NCBI GenBank assembly: GCA_017985015.1
Contig: JAGNYI010000017.1
Location: forward strand, 1-60,769
Length of the DNA stretch: 60,769 bases
Reading direction: 5' to 3'
Origin: Giesbergeria sp.
GTDB lineage: Bacteria; Pseudomonadota; Gammaproteobacteria; Burkholderiales; Burkholderiaceae_C
Shown: one piece after another, positions 8,097-16,368 of the stretch
Layout of the letters: each line of letters begins with the position of its first letter
Numbering within the stretch: position 1 is the stretch's first letter
Position numbers and translations under genes: made by a program
Notes under the pieces: generated by a model
The model's database searches: none
What the model was told of the DNA's origin: nothing
What the model saw: the letters and a program-made list of their open reading frames with translations, nothing else

Positions 8097-10275
8097 AGCG
8101 CTCCTTCGCTTTGAGCGTTGCTATGCTCAGCGACAAAGGCGCAAGGATGGCGTCCAGCGCCTCGGCCACGCCCTTGGCCATGGCGCGGATGCCGCAGACG
8201 CGCACGAGGGCGCCGTGCGCCAACAGATCGCGCAAGCGCTCGGCGTCGCGGCGCAGGGCGTCCTGCACATAACCGCCGCCTTCGGGGATGCGCGAGAACA
8301 CTGTCTGCACACTTGCCAGCCGCCCTTCGCCCAGCCAGCCCTGAATCTCAGGGCCAAAGTAAAAGTCCTGCGCTGGGTCGCGGCCACCAAAGTACAGGTG
8401 CATGGGGGTGTGCCGGTCGTTTCGGCGGATGAAGCCGGCCAGCGGCGCCACGCCCGTGCCAGCACCGATCAGCAGCACGGGCCGACGCGTGCGTGGCAAC
8501 ACGAAGCCGGGGTTGGAGCGGATGAAGGCGGCAATGCTGTCCCCCAGTTGCAGGCCCAGCAAATGCGTAGAGCACAGGCCACCCGGCAACAGGCGCACGC
8601 AGATTTCCAGAAACCCATCCTTCGAGCCCGACGCCAGCGAGTAGAAGCGCGGCACGGCCGAACCGGGCGCCACGATGCCCACCAGGTCGCCCGCCGCAAA
8701 GTGCGCCAGACCGAGCTGCTCGGGCCAGGCAAAGCGCAAGATCGCGGTGGGTTCGTCGCTGTGCGCACGATAGTCCTGGCGCGCTACGAGCGTGAGCGCG
8801 GTGGTGGGCGGCACGCGCGGCACATAGTCGAGCACCAGGGGCTCGCCCAGTGCGCGCGCCAGGGCGTCGCCCCAGCGAGCGAACTGCTGGGCCGATTGCT
8901 GGTGGATGCATTCGAGCGGCAGCAGCGCGGGCCAGCCCTGTGCACGCAGCGATTTCTCCAGCGCCTCGGCAAAGGCACAGAAGGCCGGGTACTGCCGGTC
9001 GCCAAACCCCAGCACCGTCACGGGCACGGCGCTGGCGCTGAGCTTTGCCATGCGCTCCAGCGCGTCTTTGGCGTGGGCCGGGGCCTGGCCCTCGCCATAG
9101 GTGGCAGCGAGCACAAAGACCTGCCGCGTGGCGGGCGTGGTCTGGAAATTCTCCAAAGCGCTGGTGTGCACGCGGTGGCCGCTCTGGGTCAGCGCATCCT
9201 GCAGCGCCTGGGCAAATCCCCACGTGCTGCCGCCTTCGCTGGCGACGAAGATGAGCACGTCGGCCTGTGCCAGCGGGCTGTTGCCGGTGATGTGGGGCGC
9301 CTGGCGGCGTGCCTGCCACCACATGACCACGCCCGACCACCAGAACAGCAGCACGCTGGCGCCCACGAAGGCGAGCACCACGGCCCAGGGCCAGGCCCCT
9401 TCGCCGGTGTGCAGCACCAGCGCCCAGTCGTAGAGGCGCTGCGCCAGGGTAAGGTCTTGCCAGGCCAGCGTCTGCCCTGAATAGCGATCGATCCAGCCTT
9501 CGCCCTGACGGGTGGCGACCGTCCAAGTGTCTTGCGGGTCGGCTGCGTCCGGGAAATTCAGTTTGCGCAAATCTCGCACAGCGAGGCTTTGCAGCATAGG
9601 AAGCTGCGCCCCAGGCAGTGCTTGCAGAGCGGTCTGTCCGGTGGTGACAGAAATCACATCCGGCTCGGTCCCGGCATCCAGCGCCACCAATCCCAGGGTC
9701 GAGGCGCTCATCGTCAGCGCGGTAAGGGAGGTCAGGCACAGCACCGCCAGCACCACCCGGCCAGCCACTACGTGGATGCGCTGCGCCAGCGAGCCCCGCA
9801 CCCGCGCGGCCAGGCGCCGCCAGCCGCCCATGCGGCGCAGCAGCAGCACCAGGGCCGAGACGCAGATCAAGGCCATGGCCAGTGCAATGCCCGCCGCGCC
9901 CCAGCGCCCGGCGTCGCCCAGGAGCAGCGAGCGGTGCAGGTTCTTCACCCAGCGCGGCAGCGCCGAAGGCTCCCAGGCGCCCAGCACCTTGCCATCTGCC
10001 GCATCCACGTAGTGCGCCTGCGCCTGGTCGCCGACAAAGCCGAACACCACGATGGCGCCCGAGGGCAGGTGGCGGATTTCTTCTGCGCCCGGGACGGTGC
10101 GTACCACGCGCTCCACCAGCGTCGCTACCGACAGGTCGCCCGGTGCCGCAGGTGCCTGCCACGATTGCTGCACCGGGTCGAACGCCAGAAGGGCGCCGCT
10201 AAGGCCCAGCACCAGCGCCAGAGCACCCGCCGTCAAACCCAGCCAGCGGTGAATGGCTTTCCAACCCATGCGCAC
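8077..10275 (-). CDS. PepSY-TM / flavodoxin / NADPH-flavin reductase fusion protein
   Basis: This 732-residue membrane flavoprotein should pass electrons from NAD(P)H through FAD and FMN to a partner in or across the membrane. Residues 1-320 are a PepSY_TM-type module with four membrane helices (first RWLGLTAGALALVLGLSGAL; last near 295-320). The flavodoxin domain follows (about 340-470, VLIFVASEGGSTWGFAQAL). Next comes a cytochrome-P450-reductase/CysJ-like FAD-NAD domain: RFYSLAS flavin-binding motif, then GAGTGVAPLAG for the nucleotide, ending ERYAEDVF with an aromatic C-terminal residue as in CysJ relatives. Related proteins occur next to iron-uptake genes in other bacteria, for example PA4513 of Pseudomonas. 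The gene starts 5 bp after the DUF2271 gene and overlaps apbE. Confidence 0.9.
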   Translation of the reverse strand: MRMGWKAIHRWLGLTAGALALVLGLSGALLAFDPVQQSWQAPAAPGDLSVATLVERVVRTVPGAEEIRHLPSGAIVVFGFVGDQAQAHYVDAADGKVLGAWEPSALPRWVKNLHRSLLLGDAGRWGAAGIALAMALICVSALVLLLRRMGGWRRLAARVRGSLAQRIHVVAGRVVLAVLCLTSLTALTMSASTLGLVALDAGTEPDVISVTTGQTALQALPGAQLPMLQSLAVRDLRKLNFPDAADPQDTWTVATRQGEGWIDRYSGQTLAWQDLTLAQRLYDWALVLHTGEGAWPWAVVLAFVGASVLLFWWSGVVMWWQARRQAPHITGNSPLAQADVLIFVASEGGSTWGFAQALQDALTQSGHRVHTSALENFQTTPATRQVFVLAATYGEGQAPAHAKDALERMAKLSASAVPVTVLGFGDRQYPAFCAFAEALEKSLRAQGWPALLPLECIHQQSAQQFARWGDALARALGEPLVLDYVPRVPPTTALTLVARQDYRAHSDEPTAILRFAWPEQLGLAHFAAGDLVGIVAPGSAVPRFYSLASGSKDGFLEICVRLLPGGLCSTHLLGLQLGDSIAAFIRSNPGFVLPRTRRPVLLIGAGTGVAPLAGFIRRNDRHTPMHLYFGGRDPAQDFYFGPEIQGWLGEGRLASVQTVFSRIPEGGGYVQDALRRDAERLRDLLAHGALVRVCGIRAMAKGVAEALDAILAPLSLSIATLKAKERYAEDVF

Positions 10276-10280
10276 GCCCT

Positions 10281-10757
10281 TTACTGCAGTTGGAAGGTCA
10301 GCGACTGGAGGTACTGCTTGCCAGCCTGTGGCTTGCCGGCGTTGCCGGTCGTCAGCGGTACGCGGATTTCCGACGGGCTGTCGCGCATGTCTTCCACGGC
10401 AGCGTCCATGTGGATTTCATAGCCCGCGTCAATCAGGGCATCGGCCAGGTTGGCCGTGACCTTGAGCGTACGCCCCGCGCCCACGCTGGCGCCGGTGACG
10501 CCGTTCAGGCGCTTGGCGTCACCGCTGGAGAGCCGGTTCCAGTCGGACAGGTGCTTGTAGTACTTGGCCTTGCCGCCAGCCACCCACAGCGTGCCGGCAT
10601 ACACCCCTTTGGCGTCGGTCAGGTAGGCGGCCAGGTAGGCACCGTCGCCGCCGTAGTTTTTGAGCTGGGCGGTCAGCGTGACCTGGCGGCTGTGCGCCAG
10701 GGCGGGAACGGCCAGCGCACAGGCGGCGGCCAAGGTGGTCAAAAGAGGTTTGGACAT
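10281..10757 (-). CDS. DUF2271 exported protein, predicted covalent flavoprotein
   Basis: A 158-residue protein with a Sec-type signal peptide (MSKPLLTTLAAACALAVPALA). The mature part resembles DUF2271 proteins (YLAAYLTDAKGVYAGTLWV, then KYYKHLSDW). Residues 84-91 read LNGVTGAS, which fits the (S/T)GA(T/S) signature to which ApbE attaches FMN in NqrC and other FMN-binding domains; the acceptor would be Ser91. Its position directly upstream of a membrane flavodoxin-reductase and apbE supports a role as the periplasmic flavin carrier of this operon. No cysteines that could bind haem are present. The family assignment is from recognised pattern; the flavin attachment is inference. Confidence 0.8.
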   Translation of the reverse strand: MSKPLLTTLAAACALAVPALAHSRQVTLTAQLKNYGGDGAYLAAYLTDAKGVYAGTLWVAGGKAKYYKHLSDWNRLSSGDAKRLNGVTGASVGAGRTLKVTANLADALIDAGYEIHMDAAVEDMRDSPSEIRVPLTTGNAGKPQAGKQYLQSLTFQLQ

Positions 10758-10777
10758 CGTGATGCTCCAGTGGGTGG

Positions 10778-11185
10778 TTACTCGATCTGGCCGCGCGGGG
10801 CGGTACCAGGGGTGAACAGTGGCGAAGGCGCCTCAGCGCCGCCCGATTGCGGCGCTGCATGGTCGCGATCGCGATCGCGGTTGCGCTCGCGGGAACGCTG
10901 GCGATCCCCTTGTTTCATCTTCAACACCTTCAGGGTTTCCGGGTCGATCTTGGCCTTGAAGCTGCGGCCTTGGGCGTCCGTGCCGTGAATTTCGTAGCAG
11001 CCATCGTCGATTTTGAGTCGCTGAATCTGCCAGCCCTGCTGGGCCGCCATCTGGCGCACGGCCTCGCGCGACTGCCAGCGGTTGACCGGCGCATCGCAGT
11101 CGTCGTCGCTGGCATGCACCGGGGCCGCTGCCAAGCCCAGCCCCAGCAGGGCCAGGGCGGTGATGATTTTGAGTTTGTCTTTCAT
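10778..11185 (-). CDS. PepSY-domain exported protein
   Basis: A 135-residue exported protein. The start at 11185 is fixed by AAAGGAGCGTCGCC just upstream and by the signal peptide that follows (MKDKLKIITALALLGLGLA). The PepSY-like core runs from GWQIQRLKIDDGCYEIHG to KIDPETLKVLKMK, and the C-terminal tail is highly charged and low in complexity (RQRSRERNRDRDRD). Two cysteines (SDDDCDAP and DDGCYEIHG) could form a disulphide. It lies between the ferric-reductase-like gene and the DUF2271 gene, with a 20 bp gap to the latter. A role as a periplasmic accessory or regulator of the electron-transfer chain is inferred from context. Confidence 0.8.
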   Translation of the reverse strand: MKDKLKIITALALLGLGLAAAPVHASDDDCDAPVNRWQSREAVRQMAAQQGWQIQRLKIDDGCYEIHGTDAQGRSFKAKIDPETLKVLKMKQGDRQRSRERNRDRDRDHAAPQSGGAEAPSPLFTPGTAPRGQIE

Positions 11186-11264
11186 GGCGACGCTCCTTTC
11201 GGTGAAGCTAGGGTATACCCTTGGCGCGGCCCCGCAAGCCCCGCCGCGCAAGGAAGGTGTTCAT

Positions 11265-12644
11265 TCAACGCATGGCAAACGATTCGCGGTGCAGGCGCCA
11301 GGGCTTGGGGCCGCGCGCGTGCTGGTGCAGCGCATCGCCCAGGCCCGGAGGACCGCAGAACCAGATGTCCAGCGGGCCGGGCACGGTCTGCAGATCCTGG
11401 GGCGTGAGGCGCTGCCCTTCGGCCTCGCTGTACACCGTGAGCTGCACCGGCGGCTGGGCCTGCGCGCAAAGCTCGTGCAGACGAGGCAGCAGCGGGTCGC
11501 GCCGGGCGTCCCGGGTGCAGTAATGCATGTGGACGGCGGTGGCGCCAGATTTAGCGGGCACGCCCGGCTGGCGCGCTTCCAGCAGCGCCAGAAACGGCGT
11601 TACGCCCACGCCTGCGGCCACCCAGACCTGCTGGCGACGGCGGGAACCTTTGCCGTGAAAGCGACCATAGGGGCCTTCGATGTCCACGCGCTGCCCGGCG
11701 TGCAGACGCTGGTGCAGGGTGCGGGTGTAATCGCCCAGCGGTTTGATCACCAGGCGCAGCAGGGGCTCACCCTCGGGGCTGTTGCCCAGCGCGTGCGGCG
11801 CGCTGGCAATGGTGAAGGGGTGGGCGCCTTCGGCAGCGTCAAAGCGCACAAAGACGAACTGCCCCGCGCGGTGCCCCCGCCAGCTCTTTGGCATGGCGCA
11901 AATCACCTCAATGGGTGCGCCCGTGGGCGTGTCGCCCAGCACCGCTACCGACTGAATACGCGCCACATGGTTGCGCGAACGCCCCACCCAGCCTGCCAGC
12001 GACCACAGCGCGGCCAGGCTGCCCAGTGCCAGCAGCGAGCCCATCAGCAGCCCCAGCGGCAGCGCCCAGAACGTGAGCGGCATCAGGGCCACCGCATGGA
12101 ACACCAGCGCGAGGAACAGCACCGGCATCGCGCGGTGCAGGAGTCGCCAGTGCTTGTAGGGCAGCAAGCGGGCAAGCAGTGTGAGCGCCACCATGGCCAG
12201 CAACAGGTAGAAGGCCCACTCGCCCAAGTCCTTGGCAAAACCGCGGGTATCGGTCAACCAGGGCAACACGGCGTCGTGCCCGGGTTTGCCGGCGCGGCCC
12301 CAGAGCGTCTTGATCCAGCCGCTCGATTCCTTGGCGCCCCAGTGCACGATGGCGGTGAGGGCTGCGGCGATACCCGCCCATTTGTGCAGGCGGTAGACCT
12401 GGTCCATGCCGCCCAGCACACGGTCAAACAGCGGCAGGCGCAGGGCCAGCAACATGACCAACGCCATCAGGCCGATGCTCCACAGCCCGCTCAGATAGAT
12501 TGCGTGCTGGCGCAACTGCCACCAGCCCAGGGCGGCGCCTTGCGCATTGACCAGGGGCGAGACACCCAGATCGGCCGGCGCGACCGCCATCCATGCGAGA
12601 GTGATACCCAGCAACCAGATTCCCAGCGCAACTTTAGACCGCAT
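11265..12644 (-). CDS. ferric-reductase-like transmembrane protein with FAD/NAD domain
   Basis: A 459-residue member of the ferric reductase / NADPH-oxidase superfamily that should move electrons from cytoplasmic NAD(P)H through FAD and two haems to the outer face. The start at 12644 has GGAGGGACCT upstream. About six helices occupy residues 1-215. Two His pairs are visible, H-x13-H in YRLHKWAGIAAALTAIVHW and H-x12-H in LLHRAMPVLFLALVFH, the same spacings as the haem ligands of human gp91phox. The cytoplasmic half has HPFTIASAPH for FAD, AAGVGVTPFLALLE for the nucleotide and WFCGPPGL at the end. It is the first gene of the minus-strand flavin operon, 79 bp from the PepSY gene, and is divergent from a PepSY/two-component operon. 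Confidence 0.9.
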   Translation of the reverse strand: MRSKVALGIWLLGITLAWMAVAPADLGVSPLVNAQGAALGWWQLRQHAIYLSGLWSIGLMALVMLLALRLPLFDRVLGGMDQVYRLHKWAGIAAALTAIVHWGAKESSGWIKTLWGRAGKPGHDAVLPWLTDTRGFAKDLGEWAFYLLLAMVALTLLARLLPYKHWRLLHRAMPVLFLALVFHAVALMPLTFWALPLGLLMGSLLALGSLAALWSLAGWVGRSRNHVARIQSVAVLGDTPTGAPIEVICAMPKSWRGHRAGQFVFVRFDAAEGAHPFTIASAPHALGNSPEGEPLLRLVIKPLGDYTRTLHQRLHAGQRVDIEGPYGRFHGKGSRRRQQVWVAAGVGVTPFLALLEARQPGVPAKSGATAVHMHYCTRDARRDPLLPRLHELCAQAQPPVQLTVYSEAEGQRLTPQDLQTVPGPLDIWFCGPPGLGDALHQHARGPKPWRLHRESFAMR

Positions 12645-12711
12645 AAGGTCCCTCCTTTTTGATTCAAGGGCATTGTGGAAAATCCAACTTGAACCCATGC
12701 TGAAAGGCGCA

Positions 12712-12728
12712 TTCATCCTCCGTTCATC
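12712..12728. promoter_or_regulatory. candidate OmpR-family binding site in divergent promoter
   Basis: The 108 bp between the ferric-reductase-like gene and the PepSY gene contains two TTCATC hexamers starting at 12712 and 12723. Their 11 bp period is the phasing typical of OmpR/PhoB regulators. The response regulator encoded 380 bp away is the obvious candidate protein. Function is inferred. Confidence 0.5.
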
Positions 12729-12752
12729 GCCCTTGGCGTAAAAAACCGGTTT

Positions 12753-13124
12753 ATGGCTTCCTGCACTACGCCCCCCCTTCGCCGCCTGGTCCTTTCTTGC
12801 CTGGCGCTGCTGCTGCTTGTTGCAAGCCCACTGCTGCGCGCCGATGAACACAACCGTGGAACCCATGAGCTGGCGCGCCAGGCGCTTGAACAAGGCCGGG
12901 TGCTGCCTTTGCGCACGGTGCTGGACAAAATCGAGCGCGACTACCAGGGCCAGGCGCTCAAGGTGGAGTTCGAGCAGGACGGCGATCGCTTTCTCTACGA
13001 AATCAGATTGCTGCAGAGCGACGGCCGCATCGTCAAGCTCAAGGTCGATGCCGTTGATGGCCGGGTGCTGGAGAGCAAGCGCAAGGAGCACGGAAAGGAC
13101 AAAGATGCGCATCCTCGTCGTTGA
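12753..13124 (+). CDS. PepSY-domain exported protein of the two-component operon
   Basis: A 123-residue protein with a signal peptide (LVLSCLALLLLVASPLLRA) and one PepSY domain: LARQALEQGRVLPLRTVLDK, then FLYEIRLLQSDGRIVKLKVD and DGRVLESKR. Its last 20 bases overlap the response regulator gene, so the two are translationally linked. Small PepSY proteins encoded in front of OmpR-type systems are common, and a role in tuning the sensor is plausible but not shown. The tail is Lys/His/Asp-rich (KRKEHGKDKDAHPRR) and could bind metal. Confidence 0.85.
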   Translation: MASCTTPPLRRLVLSCLALLLLVASPLLRADEHNRGTHELARQALEQGRVLPLRTVLDKIERDYQGQALKVEFEQDGDRFLYEIRLLQSDGRIVKLKVDAVDGRVLESKRKEHGKDKDAHPRR

Positions 13125-13776
13125 AGACGAACCCACGCTGTGCGCCCAGCTGGTGCACGCCATCGCGGCCGCAGGGCATACGGTGGAAAGTGCCAGCGAC
13201 GGCATCACCGCTCACTATTTGGGCGACGTGGAAGACTTCGACGCCGTGGTGCTGGACCTGGGCCTGCCCACGCTCGATGGCCTGTCGGTACTGCGCCGCT
13301 GGCGCGCGGCGGGGCGCACCATGCCGGTGCTCATCCTCACCGCCCGCAGCGCCTGGCATGAAAAAGTGGCGGGCATGGATGCGGGCGCCGACGACTACCT
13401 GGCCAAACCTTTTCACATGGAGGAGCTGCTGGCCCGCCTGCGCGCCCTGCTGCGCCGCCTGGGCGAACACAGCAGCGCGCAATGGCAATGCGGGGCCATT
13501 TTGCTCGACACACGCCAGGCCCGCGTGCTGGTGGACGGCCTGCCCCTGCAACTGACCAGCCATGAGTTCAAGCTGCTGTCGCTGCTCATGCAGCGCAAGG
13601 GCGAAGTGCTTTCGCGCACCGAACTGTCCGAGCACCTCTACCCGCAAGACGCCGACCGCGATTCCAACACCATCGAAGTCTTCGTCGGCCGCCTGCGCAA
13701 GAAGCTGCCCGCCGGCAGCATCGAAACCGTGCGGGGCCTGGGCTACCGCTTGGTTGACGTGGGCCACGCGGCGTGA
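13105..13776 (+). CDS. OmpR/PhoB-family response regulator
   Basis: A 223-residue transcriptional regulator. The ATG at 13105 starts MRILVVEDEPTL, the normal beginning of a receiver domain; the frame is open further upstream but without homology. The phosphoacceptor is Asp51 (VVLDLGLP), the acidic pair is ED near residue 8 and the conserved lysine is in LAKPF. The C-terminal winged helix runs from LLDTRQARVLVDG to ETVRGLGYRLV. It overlaps the PepSY gene by 20 bases and the kinase gene by 4 bases (GTGA). The product most resembles QseB/PhoP-type regulators. The TTCATC direct repeat in the divergent promoter is a likely target. Confidence 0.95.
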   Translation: MRILVVEDEPTLCAQLVHAIAAAGHTVESASDGITAHYLGDVEDFDAVVLDLGLPTLDGLSVLRRWRAAGRTMPVLILTARSAWHEKVAGMDAGADDYLAKPFHMEELLARLRALLRRLGEHSSAQWQCGAILLDTRQARVLVDGLPLQLTSHEFKLLSLLMQRKGEVLSRTELSEHLYPQDADRDSNTIEVFVGRLRKKLPAGSIETVRGLGYRLVDVGHAA

Positions 13777-15143
13777 GAACGGGGTCGCTGCGCCTGCGCC
13801 TGCTGGCCGGCACGCTGGCCTGGATGCTGCTGGCCATTGTCCTGGTGGGCTGGGGCCTGCGCGGCTTGTTTCAGGACCACGTCACCCAACAATTGCAGGC
13901 GCAGTTGGTGATGCAACTCGACCATTTGAGCGCATCCGTCGATTGGGTCCCACCCGGCCACGTCACGATCAGCCCCATGGCAGCAGACCCGCGCCTGGCA
14001 CAGCCCTTGTCGGGCCTGTACTGGCAGATTGACCGGCTGGGCGCGGCGCCCCAGGCGGGCGTGGCGCGCTCGCGCTCGCTGTGGGACCAGGTGCTGCGCT
14101 TGCCCGATGCGCCAGCGTCCTACCCGGCTGGCGGCTACAGCGTTCTGCCACTGCAGGACGCCCAGGGCCACGCCTTGCTGGCCGTGGCACGCACCCTGCA
14201 ACTGCCCGAGGACGACGCGCCCCTGCTGCGCCTGGTGGTGGCGGGCGACAAAGCCCTGCTGGCCGAACCCCTGCAGCGCTTTACCCGCATGCTGCTCATC
14301 GCCCTGGGCCTGCTGGCGCTGGGCCTGGCGCTTGCCGTGGCCGTGCAATTGCAATTGGCACTGCGGCCGCTGCAGCTCCTGCGCGCGCGCTTGGCCGCCG
14401 TGCGCAGCGGCGCCGCCGGGCAGCTCGAAGGCAGCTTTCCCCAAGAGCTGCAACCGCTGGTCAACGAGTTCAACCACGTGCTGCGCGAGAACGCCGACAT
14501 GGTGCAGCGCGCCCGCACCCAGGCCGGCAACCTGGCCCATGCCGTGCACACGCCGCTGTCCATCCTGGCCAATGCCGCCGCGCAAGAGCACGGCCCGCTG
14601 GCGCTGCTGGTGCAAGAGCAGGTAGCCAGCGCACGCCGCCAGGTCGATTACCACCTGGCCCGCGCACGCGCCGCAGCCGCCGTGCGCGCCACCGGCCTGC
14701 GCACCCCGGTGTTGCCGCCGCTGCGCGCGCTGCTGCGCACCATGCAGCGCCTGCATGCAGAGCGGCATCTGGCGTTTGAACTGGCGCCCCAGGCGCAGGA
14801 CGGGGCCTTTCGCGGCGAGGAGCAAGACCTGTACGAACTGCTGGGCAACCTGATCGACAACGCCGGCAAATCGGCGCGCCAGCGTGTCGTGATCGATGTG
14901 CAGTGCGTGCAGGGTCAGCTGTGCTTCACCATTGATGACGACGGCCCTGGCATTCCCGAGGAAGAGCGCGAGCACATGTTCGAGCGCGGCGTGCAGCTGG
15001 ACGAGCAGCGGCCGGGCTCCGGCCTGGGCCTGGACATCGTGCGCGCGCTGGCCGAGACCTACGGCGGCAGCGTGCAGGCGCTGGCCTCGCCCCTGGGCGG
15101 TGCACGCCTGTGCCTGCGCCTGCCTGCGGCGGTTGAAGCGTGA
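13773..15143 (+). CDS. sensor histidine kinase
   Basis: A 456-residue inner-membrane kinase, partner of the response regulator just upstream, with a GTG start that overlaps the regulator's stop codon. Helix 1 lies near residues 8-30 and helix 2 near 172-195, flanking a periplasmic sensor loop of about 140 residues. The phosphorylated histidine is in NLAHAVHTPLSIL (about residue 256). The ATPase domain has NLIDNAGKSA, DDDGPGIP and GSGLGLDIV in order. The H-box and overall layout resemble the PhoQ group. The signal is unknown; linkage to PepSY and flavin redox genes suggests envelope redox state or metal. Confidence 0.93.
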   Translation: MRTGSLRLRLLAGTLAWMLLAIVLVGWGLRGLFQDHVTQQLQAQLVMQLDHLSASVDWVPPGHVTISPMAADPRLAQPLSGLYWQIDRLGAAPQAGVARSRSLWDQVLRLPDAPASYPAGGYSVLPLQDAQGHALLAVARTLQLPEDDAPLLRLVVAGDKALLAEPLQRFTRMLLIALGLLALGLALAVAVQLQLALRPLQLLRARLAAVRSGAAGQLEGSFPQELQPLVNEFNHVLRENADMVQRARTQAGNLAHAVHTPLSILANAAAQEHGPLALLVQEQVASARRQVDYHLARARAAAAVRATGLRTPVLPPLRALLRTMQRLHAERHLAFELAPQAQDGAFRGEEQDLYELLGNLIDNAGKSARQRVVIDVQCVQGQLCFTIDDDGPGIPEEEREHMFERGVQLDEQRPGSGLGLDIVRALAETYGGSVQALASPLGGARLCLRLPAAVEA

Positions 15144-15649
15144 TCGCCACGCCCTATCCCCTCACCCTGCAAGACCTGCCCGGCCTGCTGGCCGTGCAGC
15201 GCGCCTGTTACGGCGAGGGCTATCTGGAGAGCGCCGAGGTGTATGCGCGCCGCTTGGTCAGCCCAGCGCAGTGCTCGCTGGTGCTGGAGCGGGAAAGCCG
15301 TGTCTGCGCCTATCTGGCCGCCTACGATTCAGTAGCGGGCCAGGTCACGCCCCTGCACGGCGAGTTCGTACCGGTCGCTGAGCCCGACACCCTCTACCTG
15401 CACGACCTGGCCGTGCTGCCCGCGCTTGCCGGCCAGGGCCTGGCGCGGGCGCTGCTCATGCCAATCTGGCACCGCGCTGCGGGGCGCGGCCTTGGCCGTT
15501 CGGCGCTGGTGGCGGTGCAAGGCTCGCAAGGCTTTTGGGAACGGCATGGCTATGCCGTACAGACCCTGCAGGAAGCGCAGCAGCGCCAGCGACTTGCTAC
15601 CTATGGCGAAGGGGCGGTGTACATGCAGCGCCCGTTACCCGGGAATTGA
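15140..15649 (+). CDS. GNAT-family N-acetyltransferase
   Basis: A 169-residue acetyl-CoA-dependent acyltransferase. The GTG start overlaps the histidine kinase stop codon by 4 bases, so it is the last gene of the PepSY/two-component operon. The acetyl-CoA binding region is LYLHDLAVLPALAGQGLARALL, with the family Q/RxxGxG/A pattern, and the C-terminal part SQGFWERHGYAV is typical of GNAT strand 5 and helix 4. The substrate is not predictable. Its stop codon abuts the stop of the convergent LysE gene with no spacer. Confidence 0.85.
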   Translation: MIATPYPLTLQDLPGLLAVQRACYGEGYLESAEVYARRLVSPAQCSLVLERESRVCAYLAAYDSVAGQVTPLHGEFVPVAEPDTLYLHDLAVLPALAGQGLARALLMPIWHRAAGRGLGRSALVAVQGSQGFWERHGYAVQTLQEAQQRQRLATYGEGAVYMQRPLPGN

Positions 15650-16261
15650 TCAGCGCGTCATTGGCAGGGCCACGCCCATGGCAGCAAACGCCCCACCGCA
15701 AATACGGTTGAAGCGCTTGCCATAGCCCTCCAGCACCGGGCGAATACGGTGTGCCATGCGGGCCAGCAGGTACTCAACGACGCATTCGATGGCCGCAAAC
15801 GTGCCCGCCATCACCGCAAACTGCGGCCACAGGCTGCGCGCCGGGTCAAGAAACTGGGGCAGAAAGGCGCCATAGAACAGCAGCGCCTTGGGGTTGGACA
15901 CCGCTGCAAACAGCCCCTGGCGAAACAACTGGCTGCGGCGCGCAAACGGTGTGTCCGCACTGGGCTGGAGCTGCAGTGGCGGCGCGCGCCAGAGCTGGAT
16001 GCCCAGCCATACCAGGTACGCGCCACCGACCCACTTGAGCACCAGCAGCGCACTGGCCGAGGCCTGTAGCAACGTGCCAATGCCCAGCATGGACAGCGCA
16101 ATCACCGCCACAAAGCCCAAAGCGCCGCCCGCCACCGTCCAGAGCGTACGGCGGTGGCCATGCAGCGCGCCATTGGTCAGCGCCAGCAGGCTGTTGGGGC
16201 CGGGCGTGAGCGAGAGGCCCACCGCCGCGATGAGATAGATCAACCAGGTATGCCAGGCCAC
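15650..16261 (-). CDS. LysE/RhtB-family amino-acid exporter
   Basis: A 203-residue inner-membrane protein with about six helices. The N-terminus WLIYLIAAVGLSLTPGPNSL carries the TPGPN motif that defines this exporter family, followed by GALGF and KWVGGAYLVWLG. Members export amino acids such as homoserine, threonine, leucine or lysine; the substrate cannot be told from sequence. It is transcribed alone, convergent with the GNAT gene and divergent from the Nudix gene 107 bp away. Confidence 0.9.
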   Translation of the reverse strand: MAWHTWLIYLIAAVGLSLTPGPNSLLALTNGALHGHRRTLWTVAGGALGFVAVIALSMLGIGTLLQASASALLVLKWVGGAYLVWLGIQLWRAPPLQLQPSADTPFARRSQLFRQGLFAAVSNPKALLFYGAFLPQFLDPARSLWPQFAVMAGTFAAIECVVEYLLARMAHRIRPVLEGYGKRFNRICGGAFAAMGVALPMTR

Positions 16262-16368
16262 AAGTCACCTCCTGCCACGCCGTGCGAGCGGGCGCGTGTT
16301 GTCAGTATAGAAAGCCCTGCAGCGGGTGGTCAAAAACGCGGGTTCAGCCAGTTCAGGATAATCCTGCC

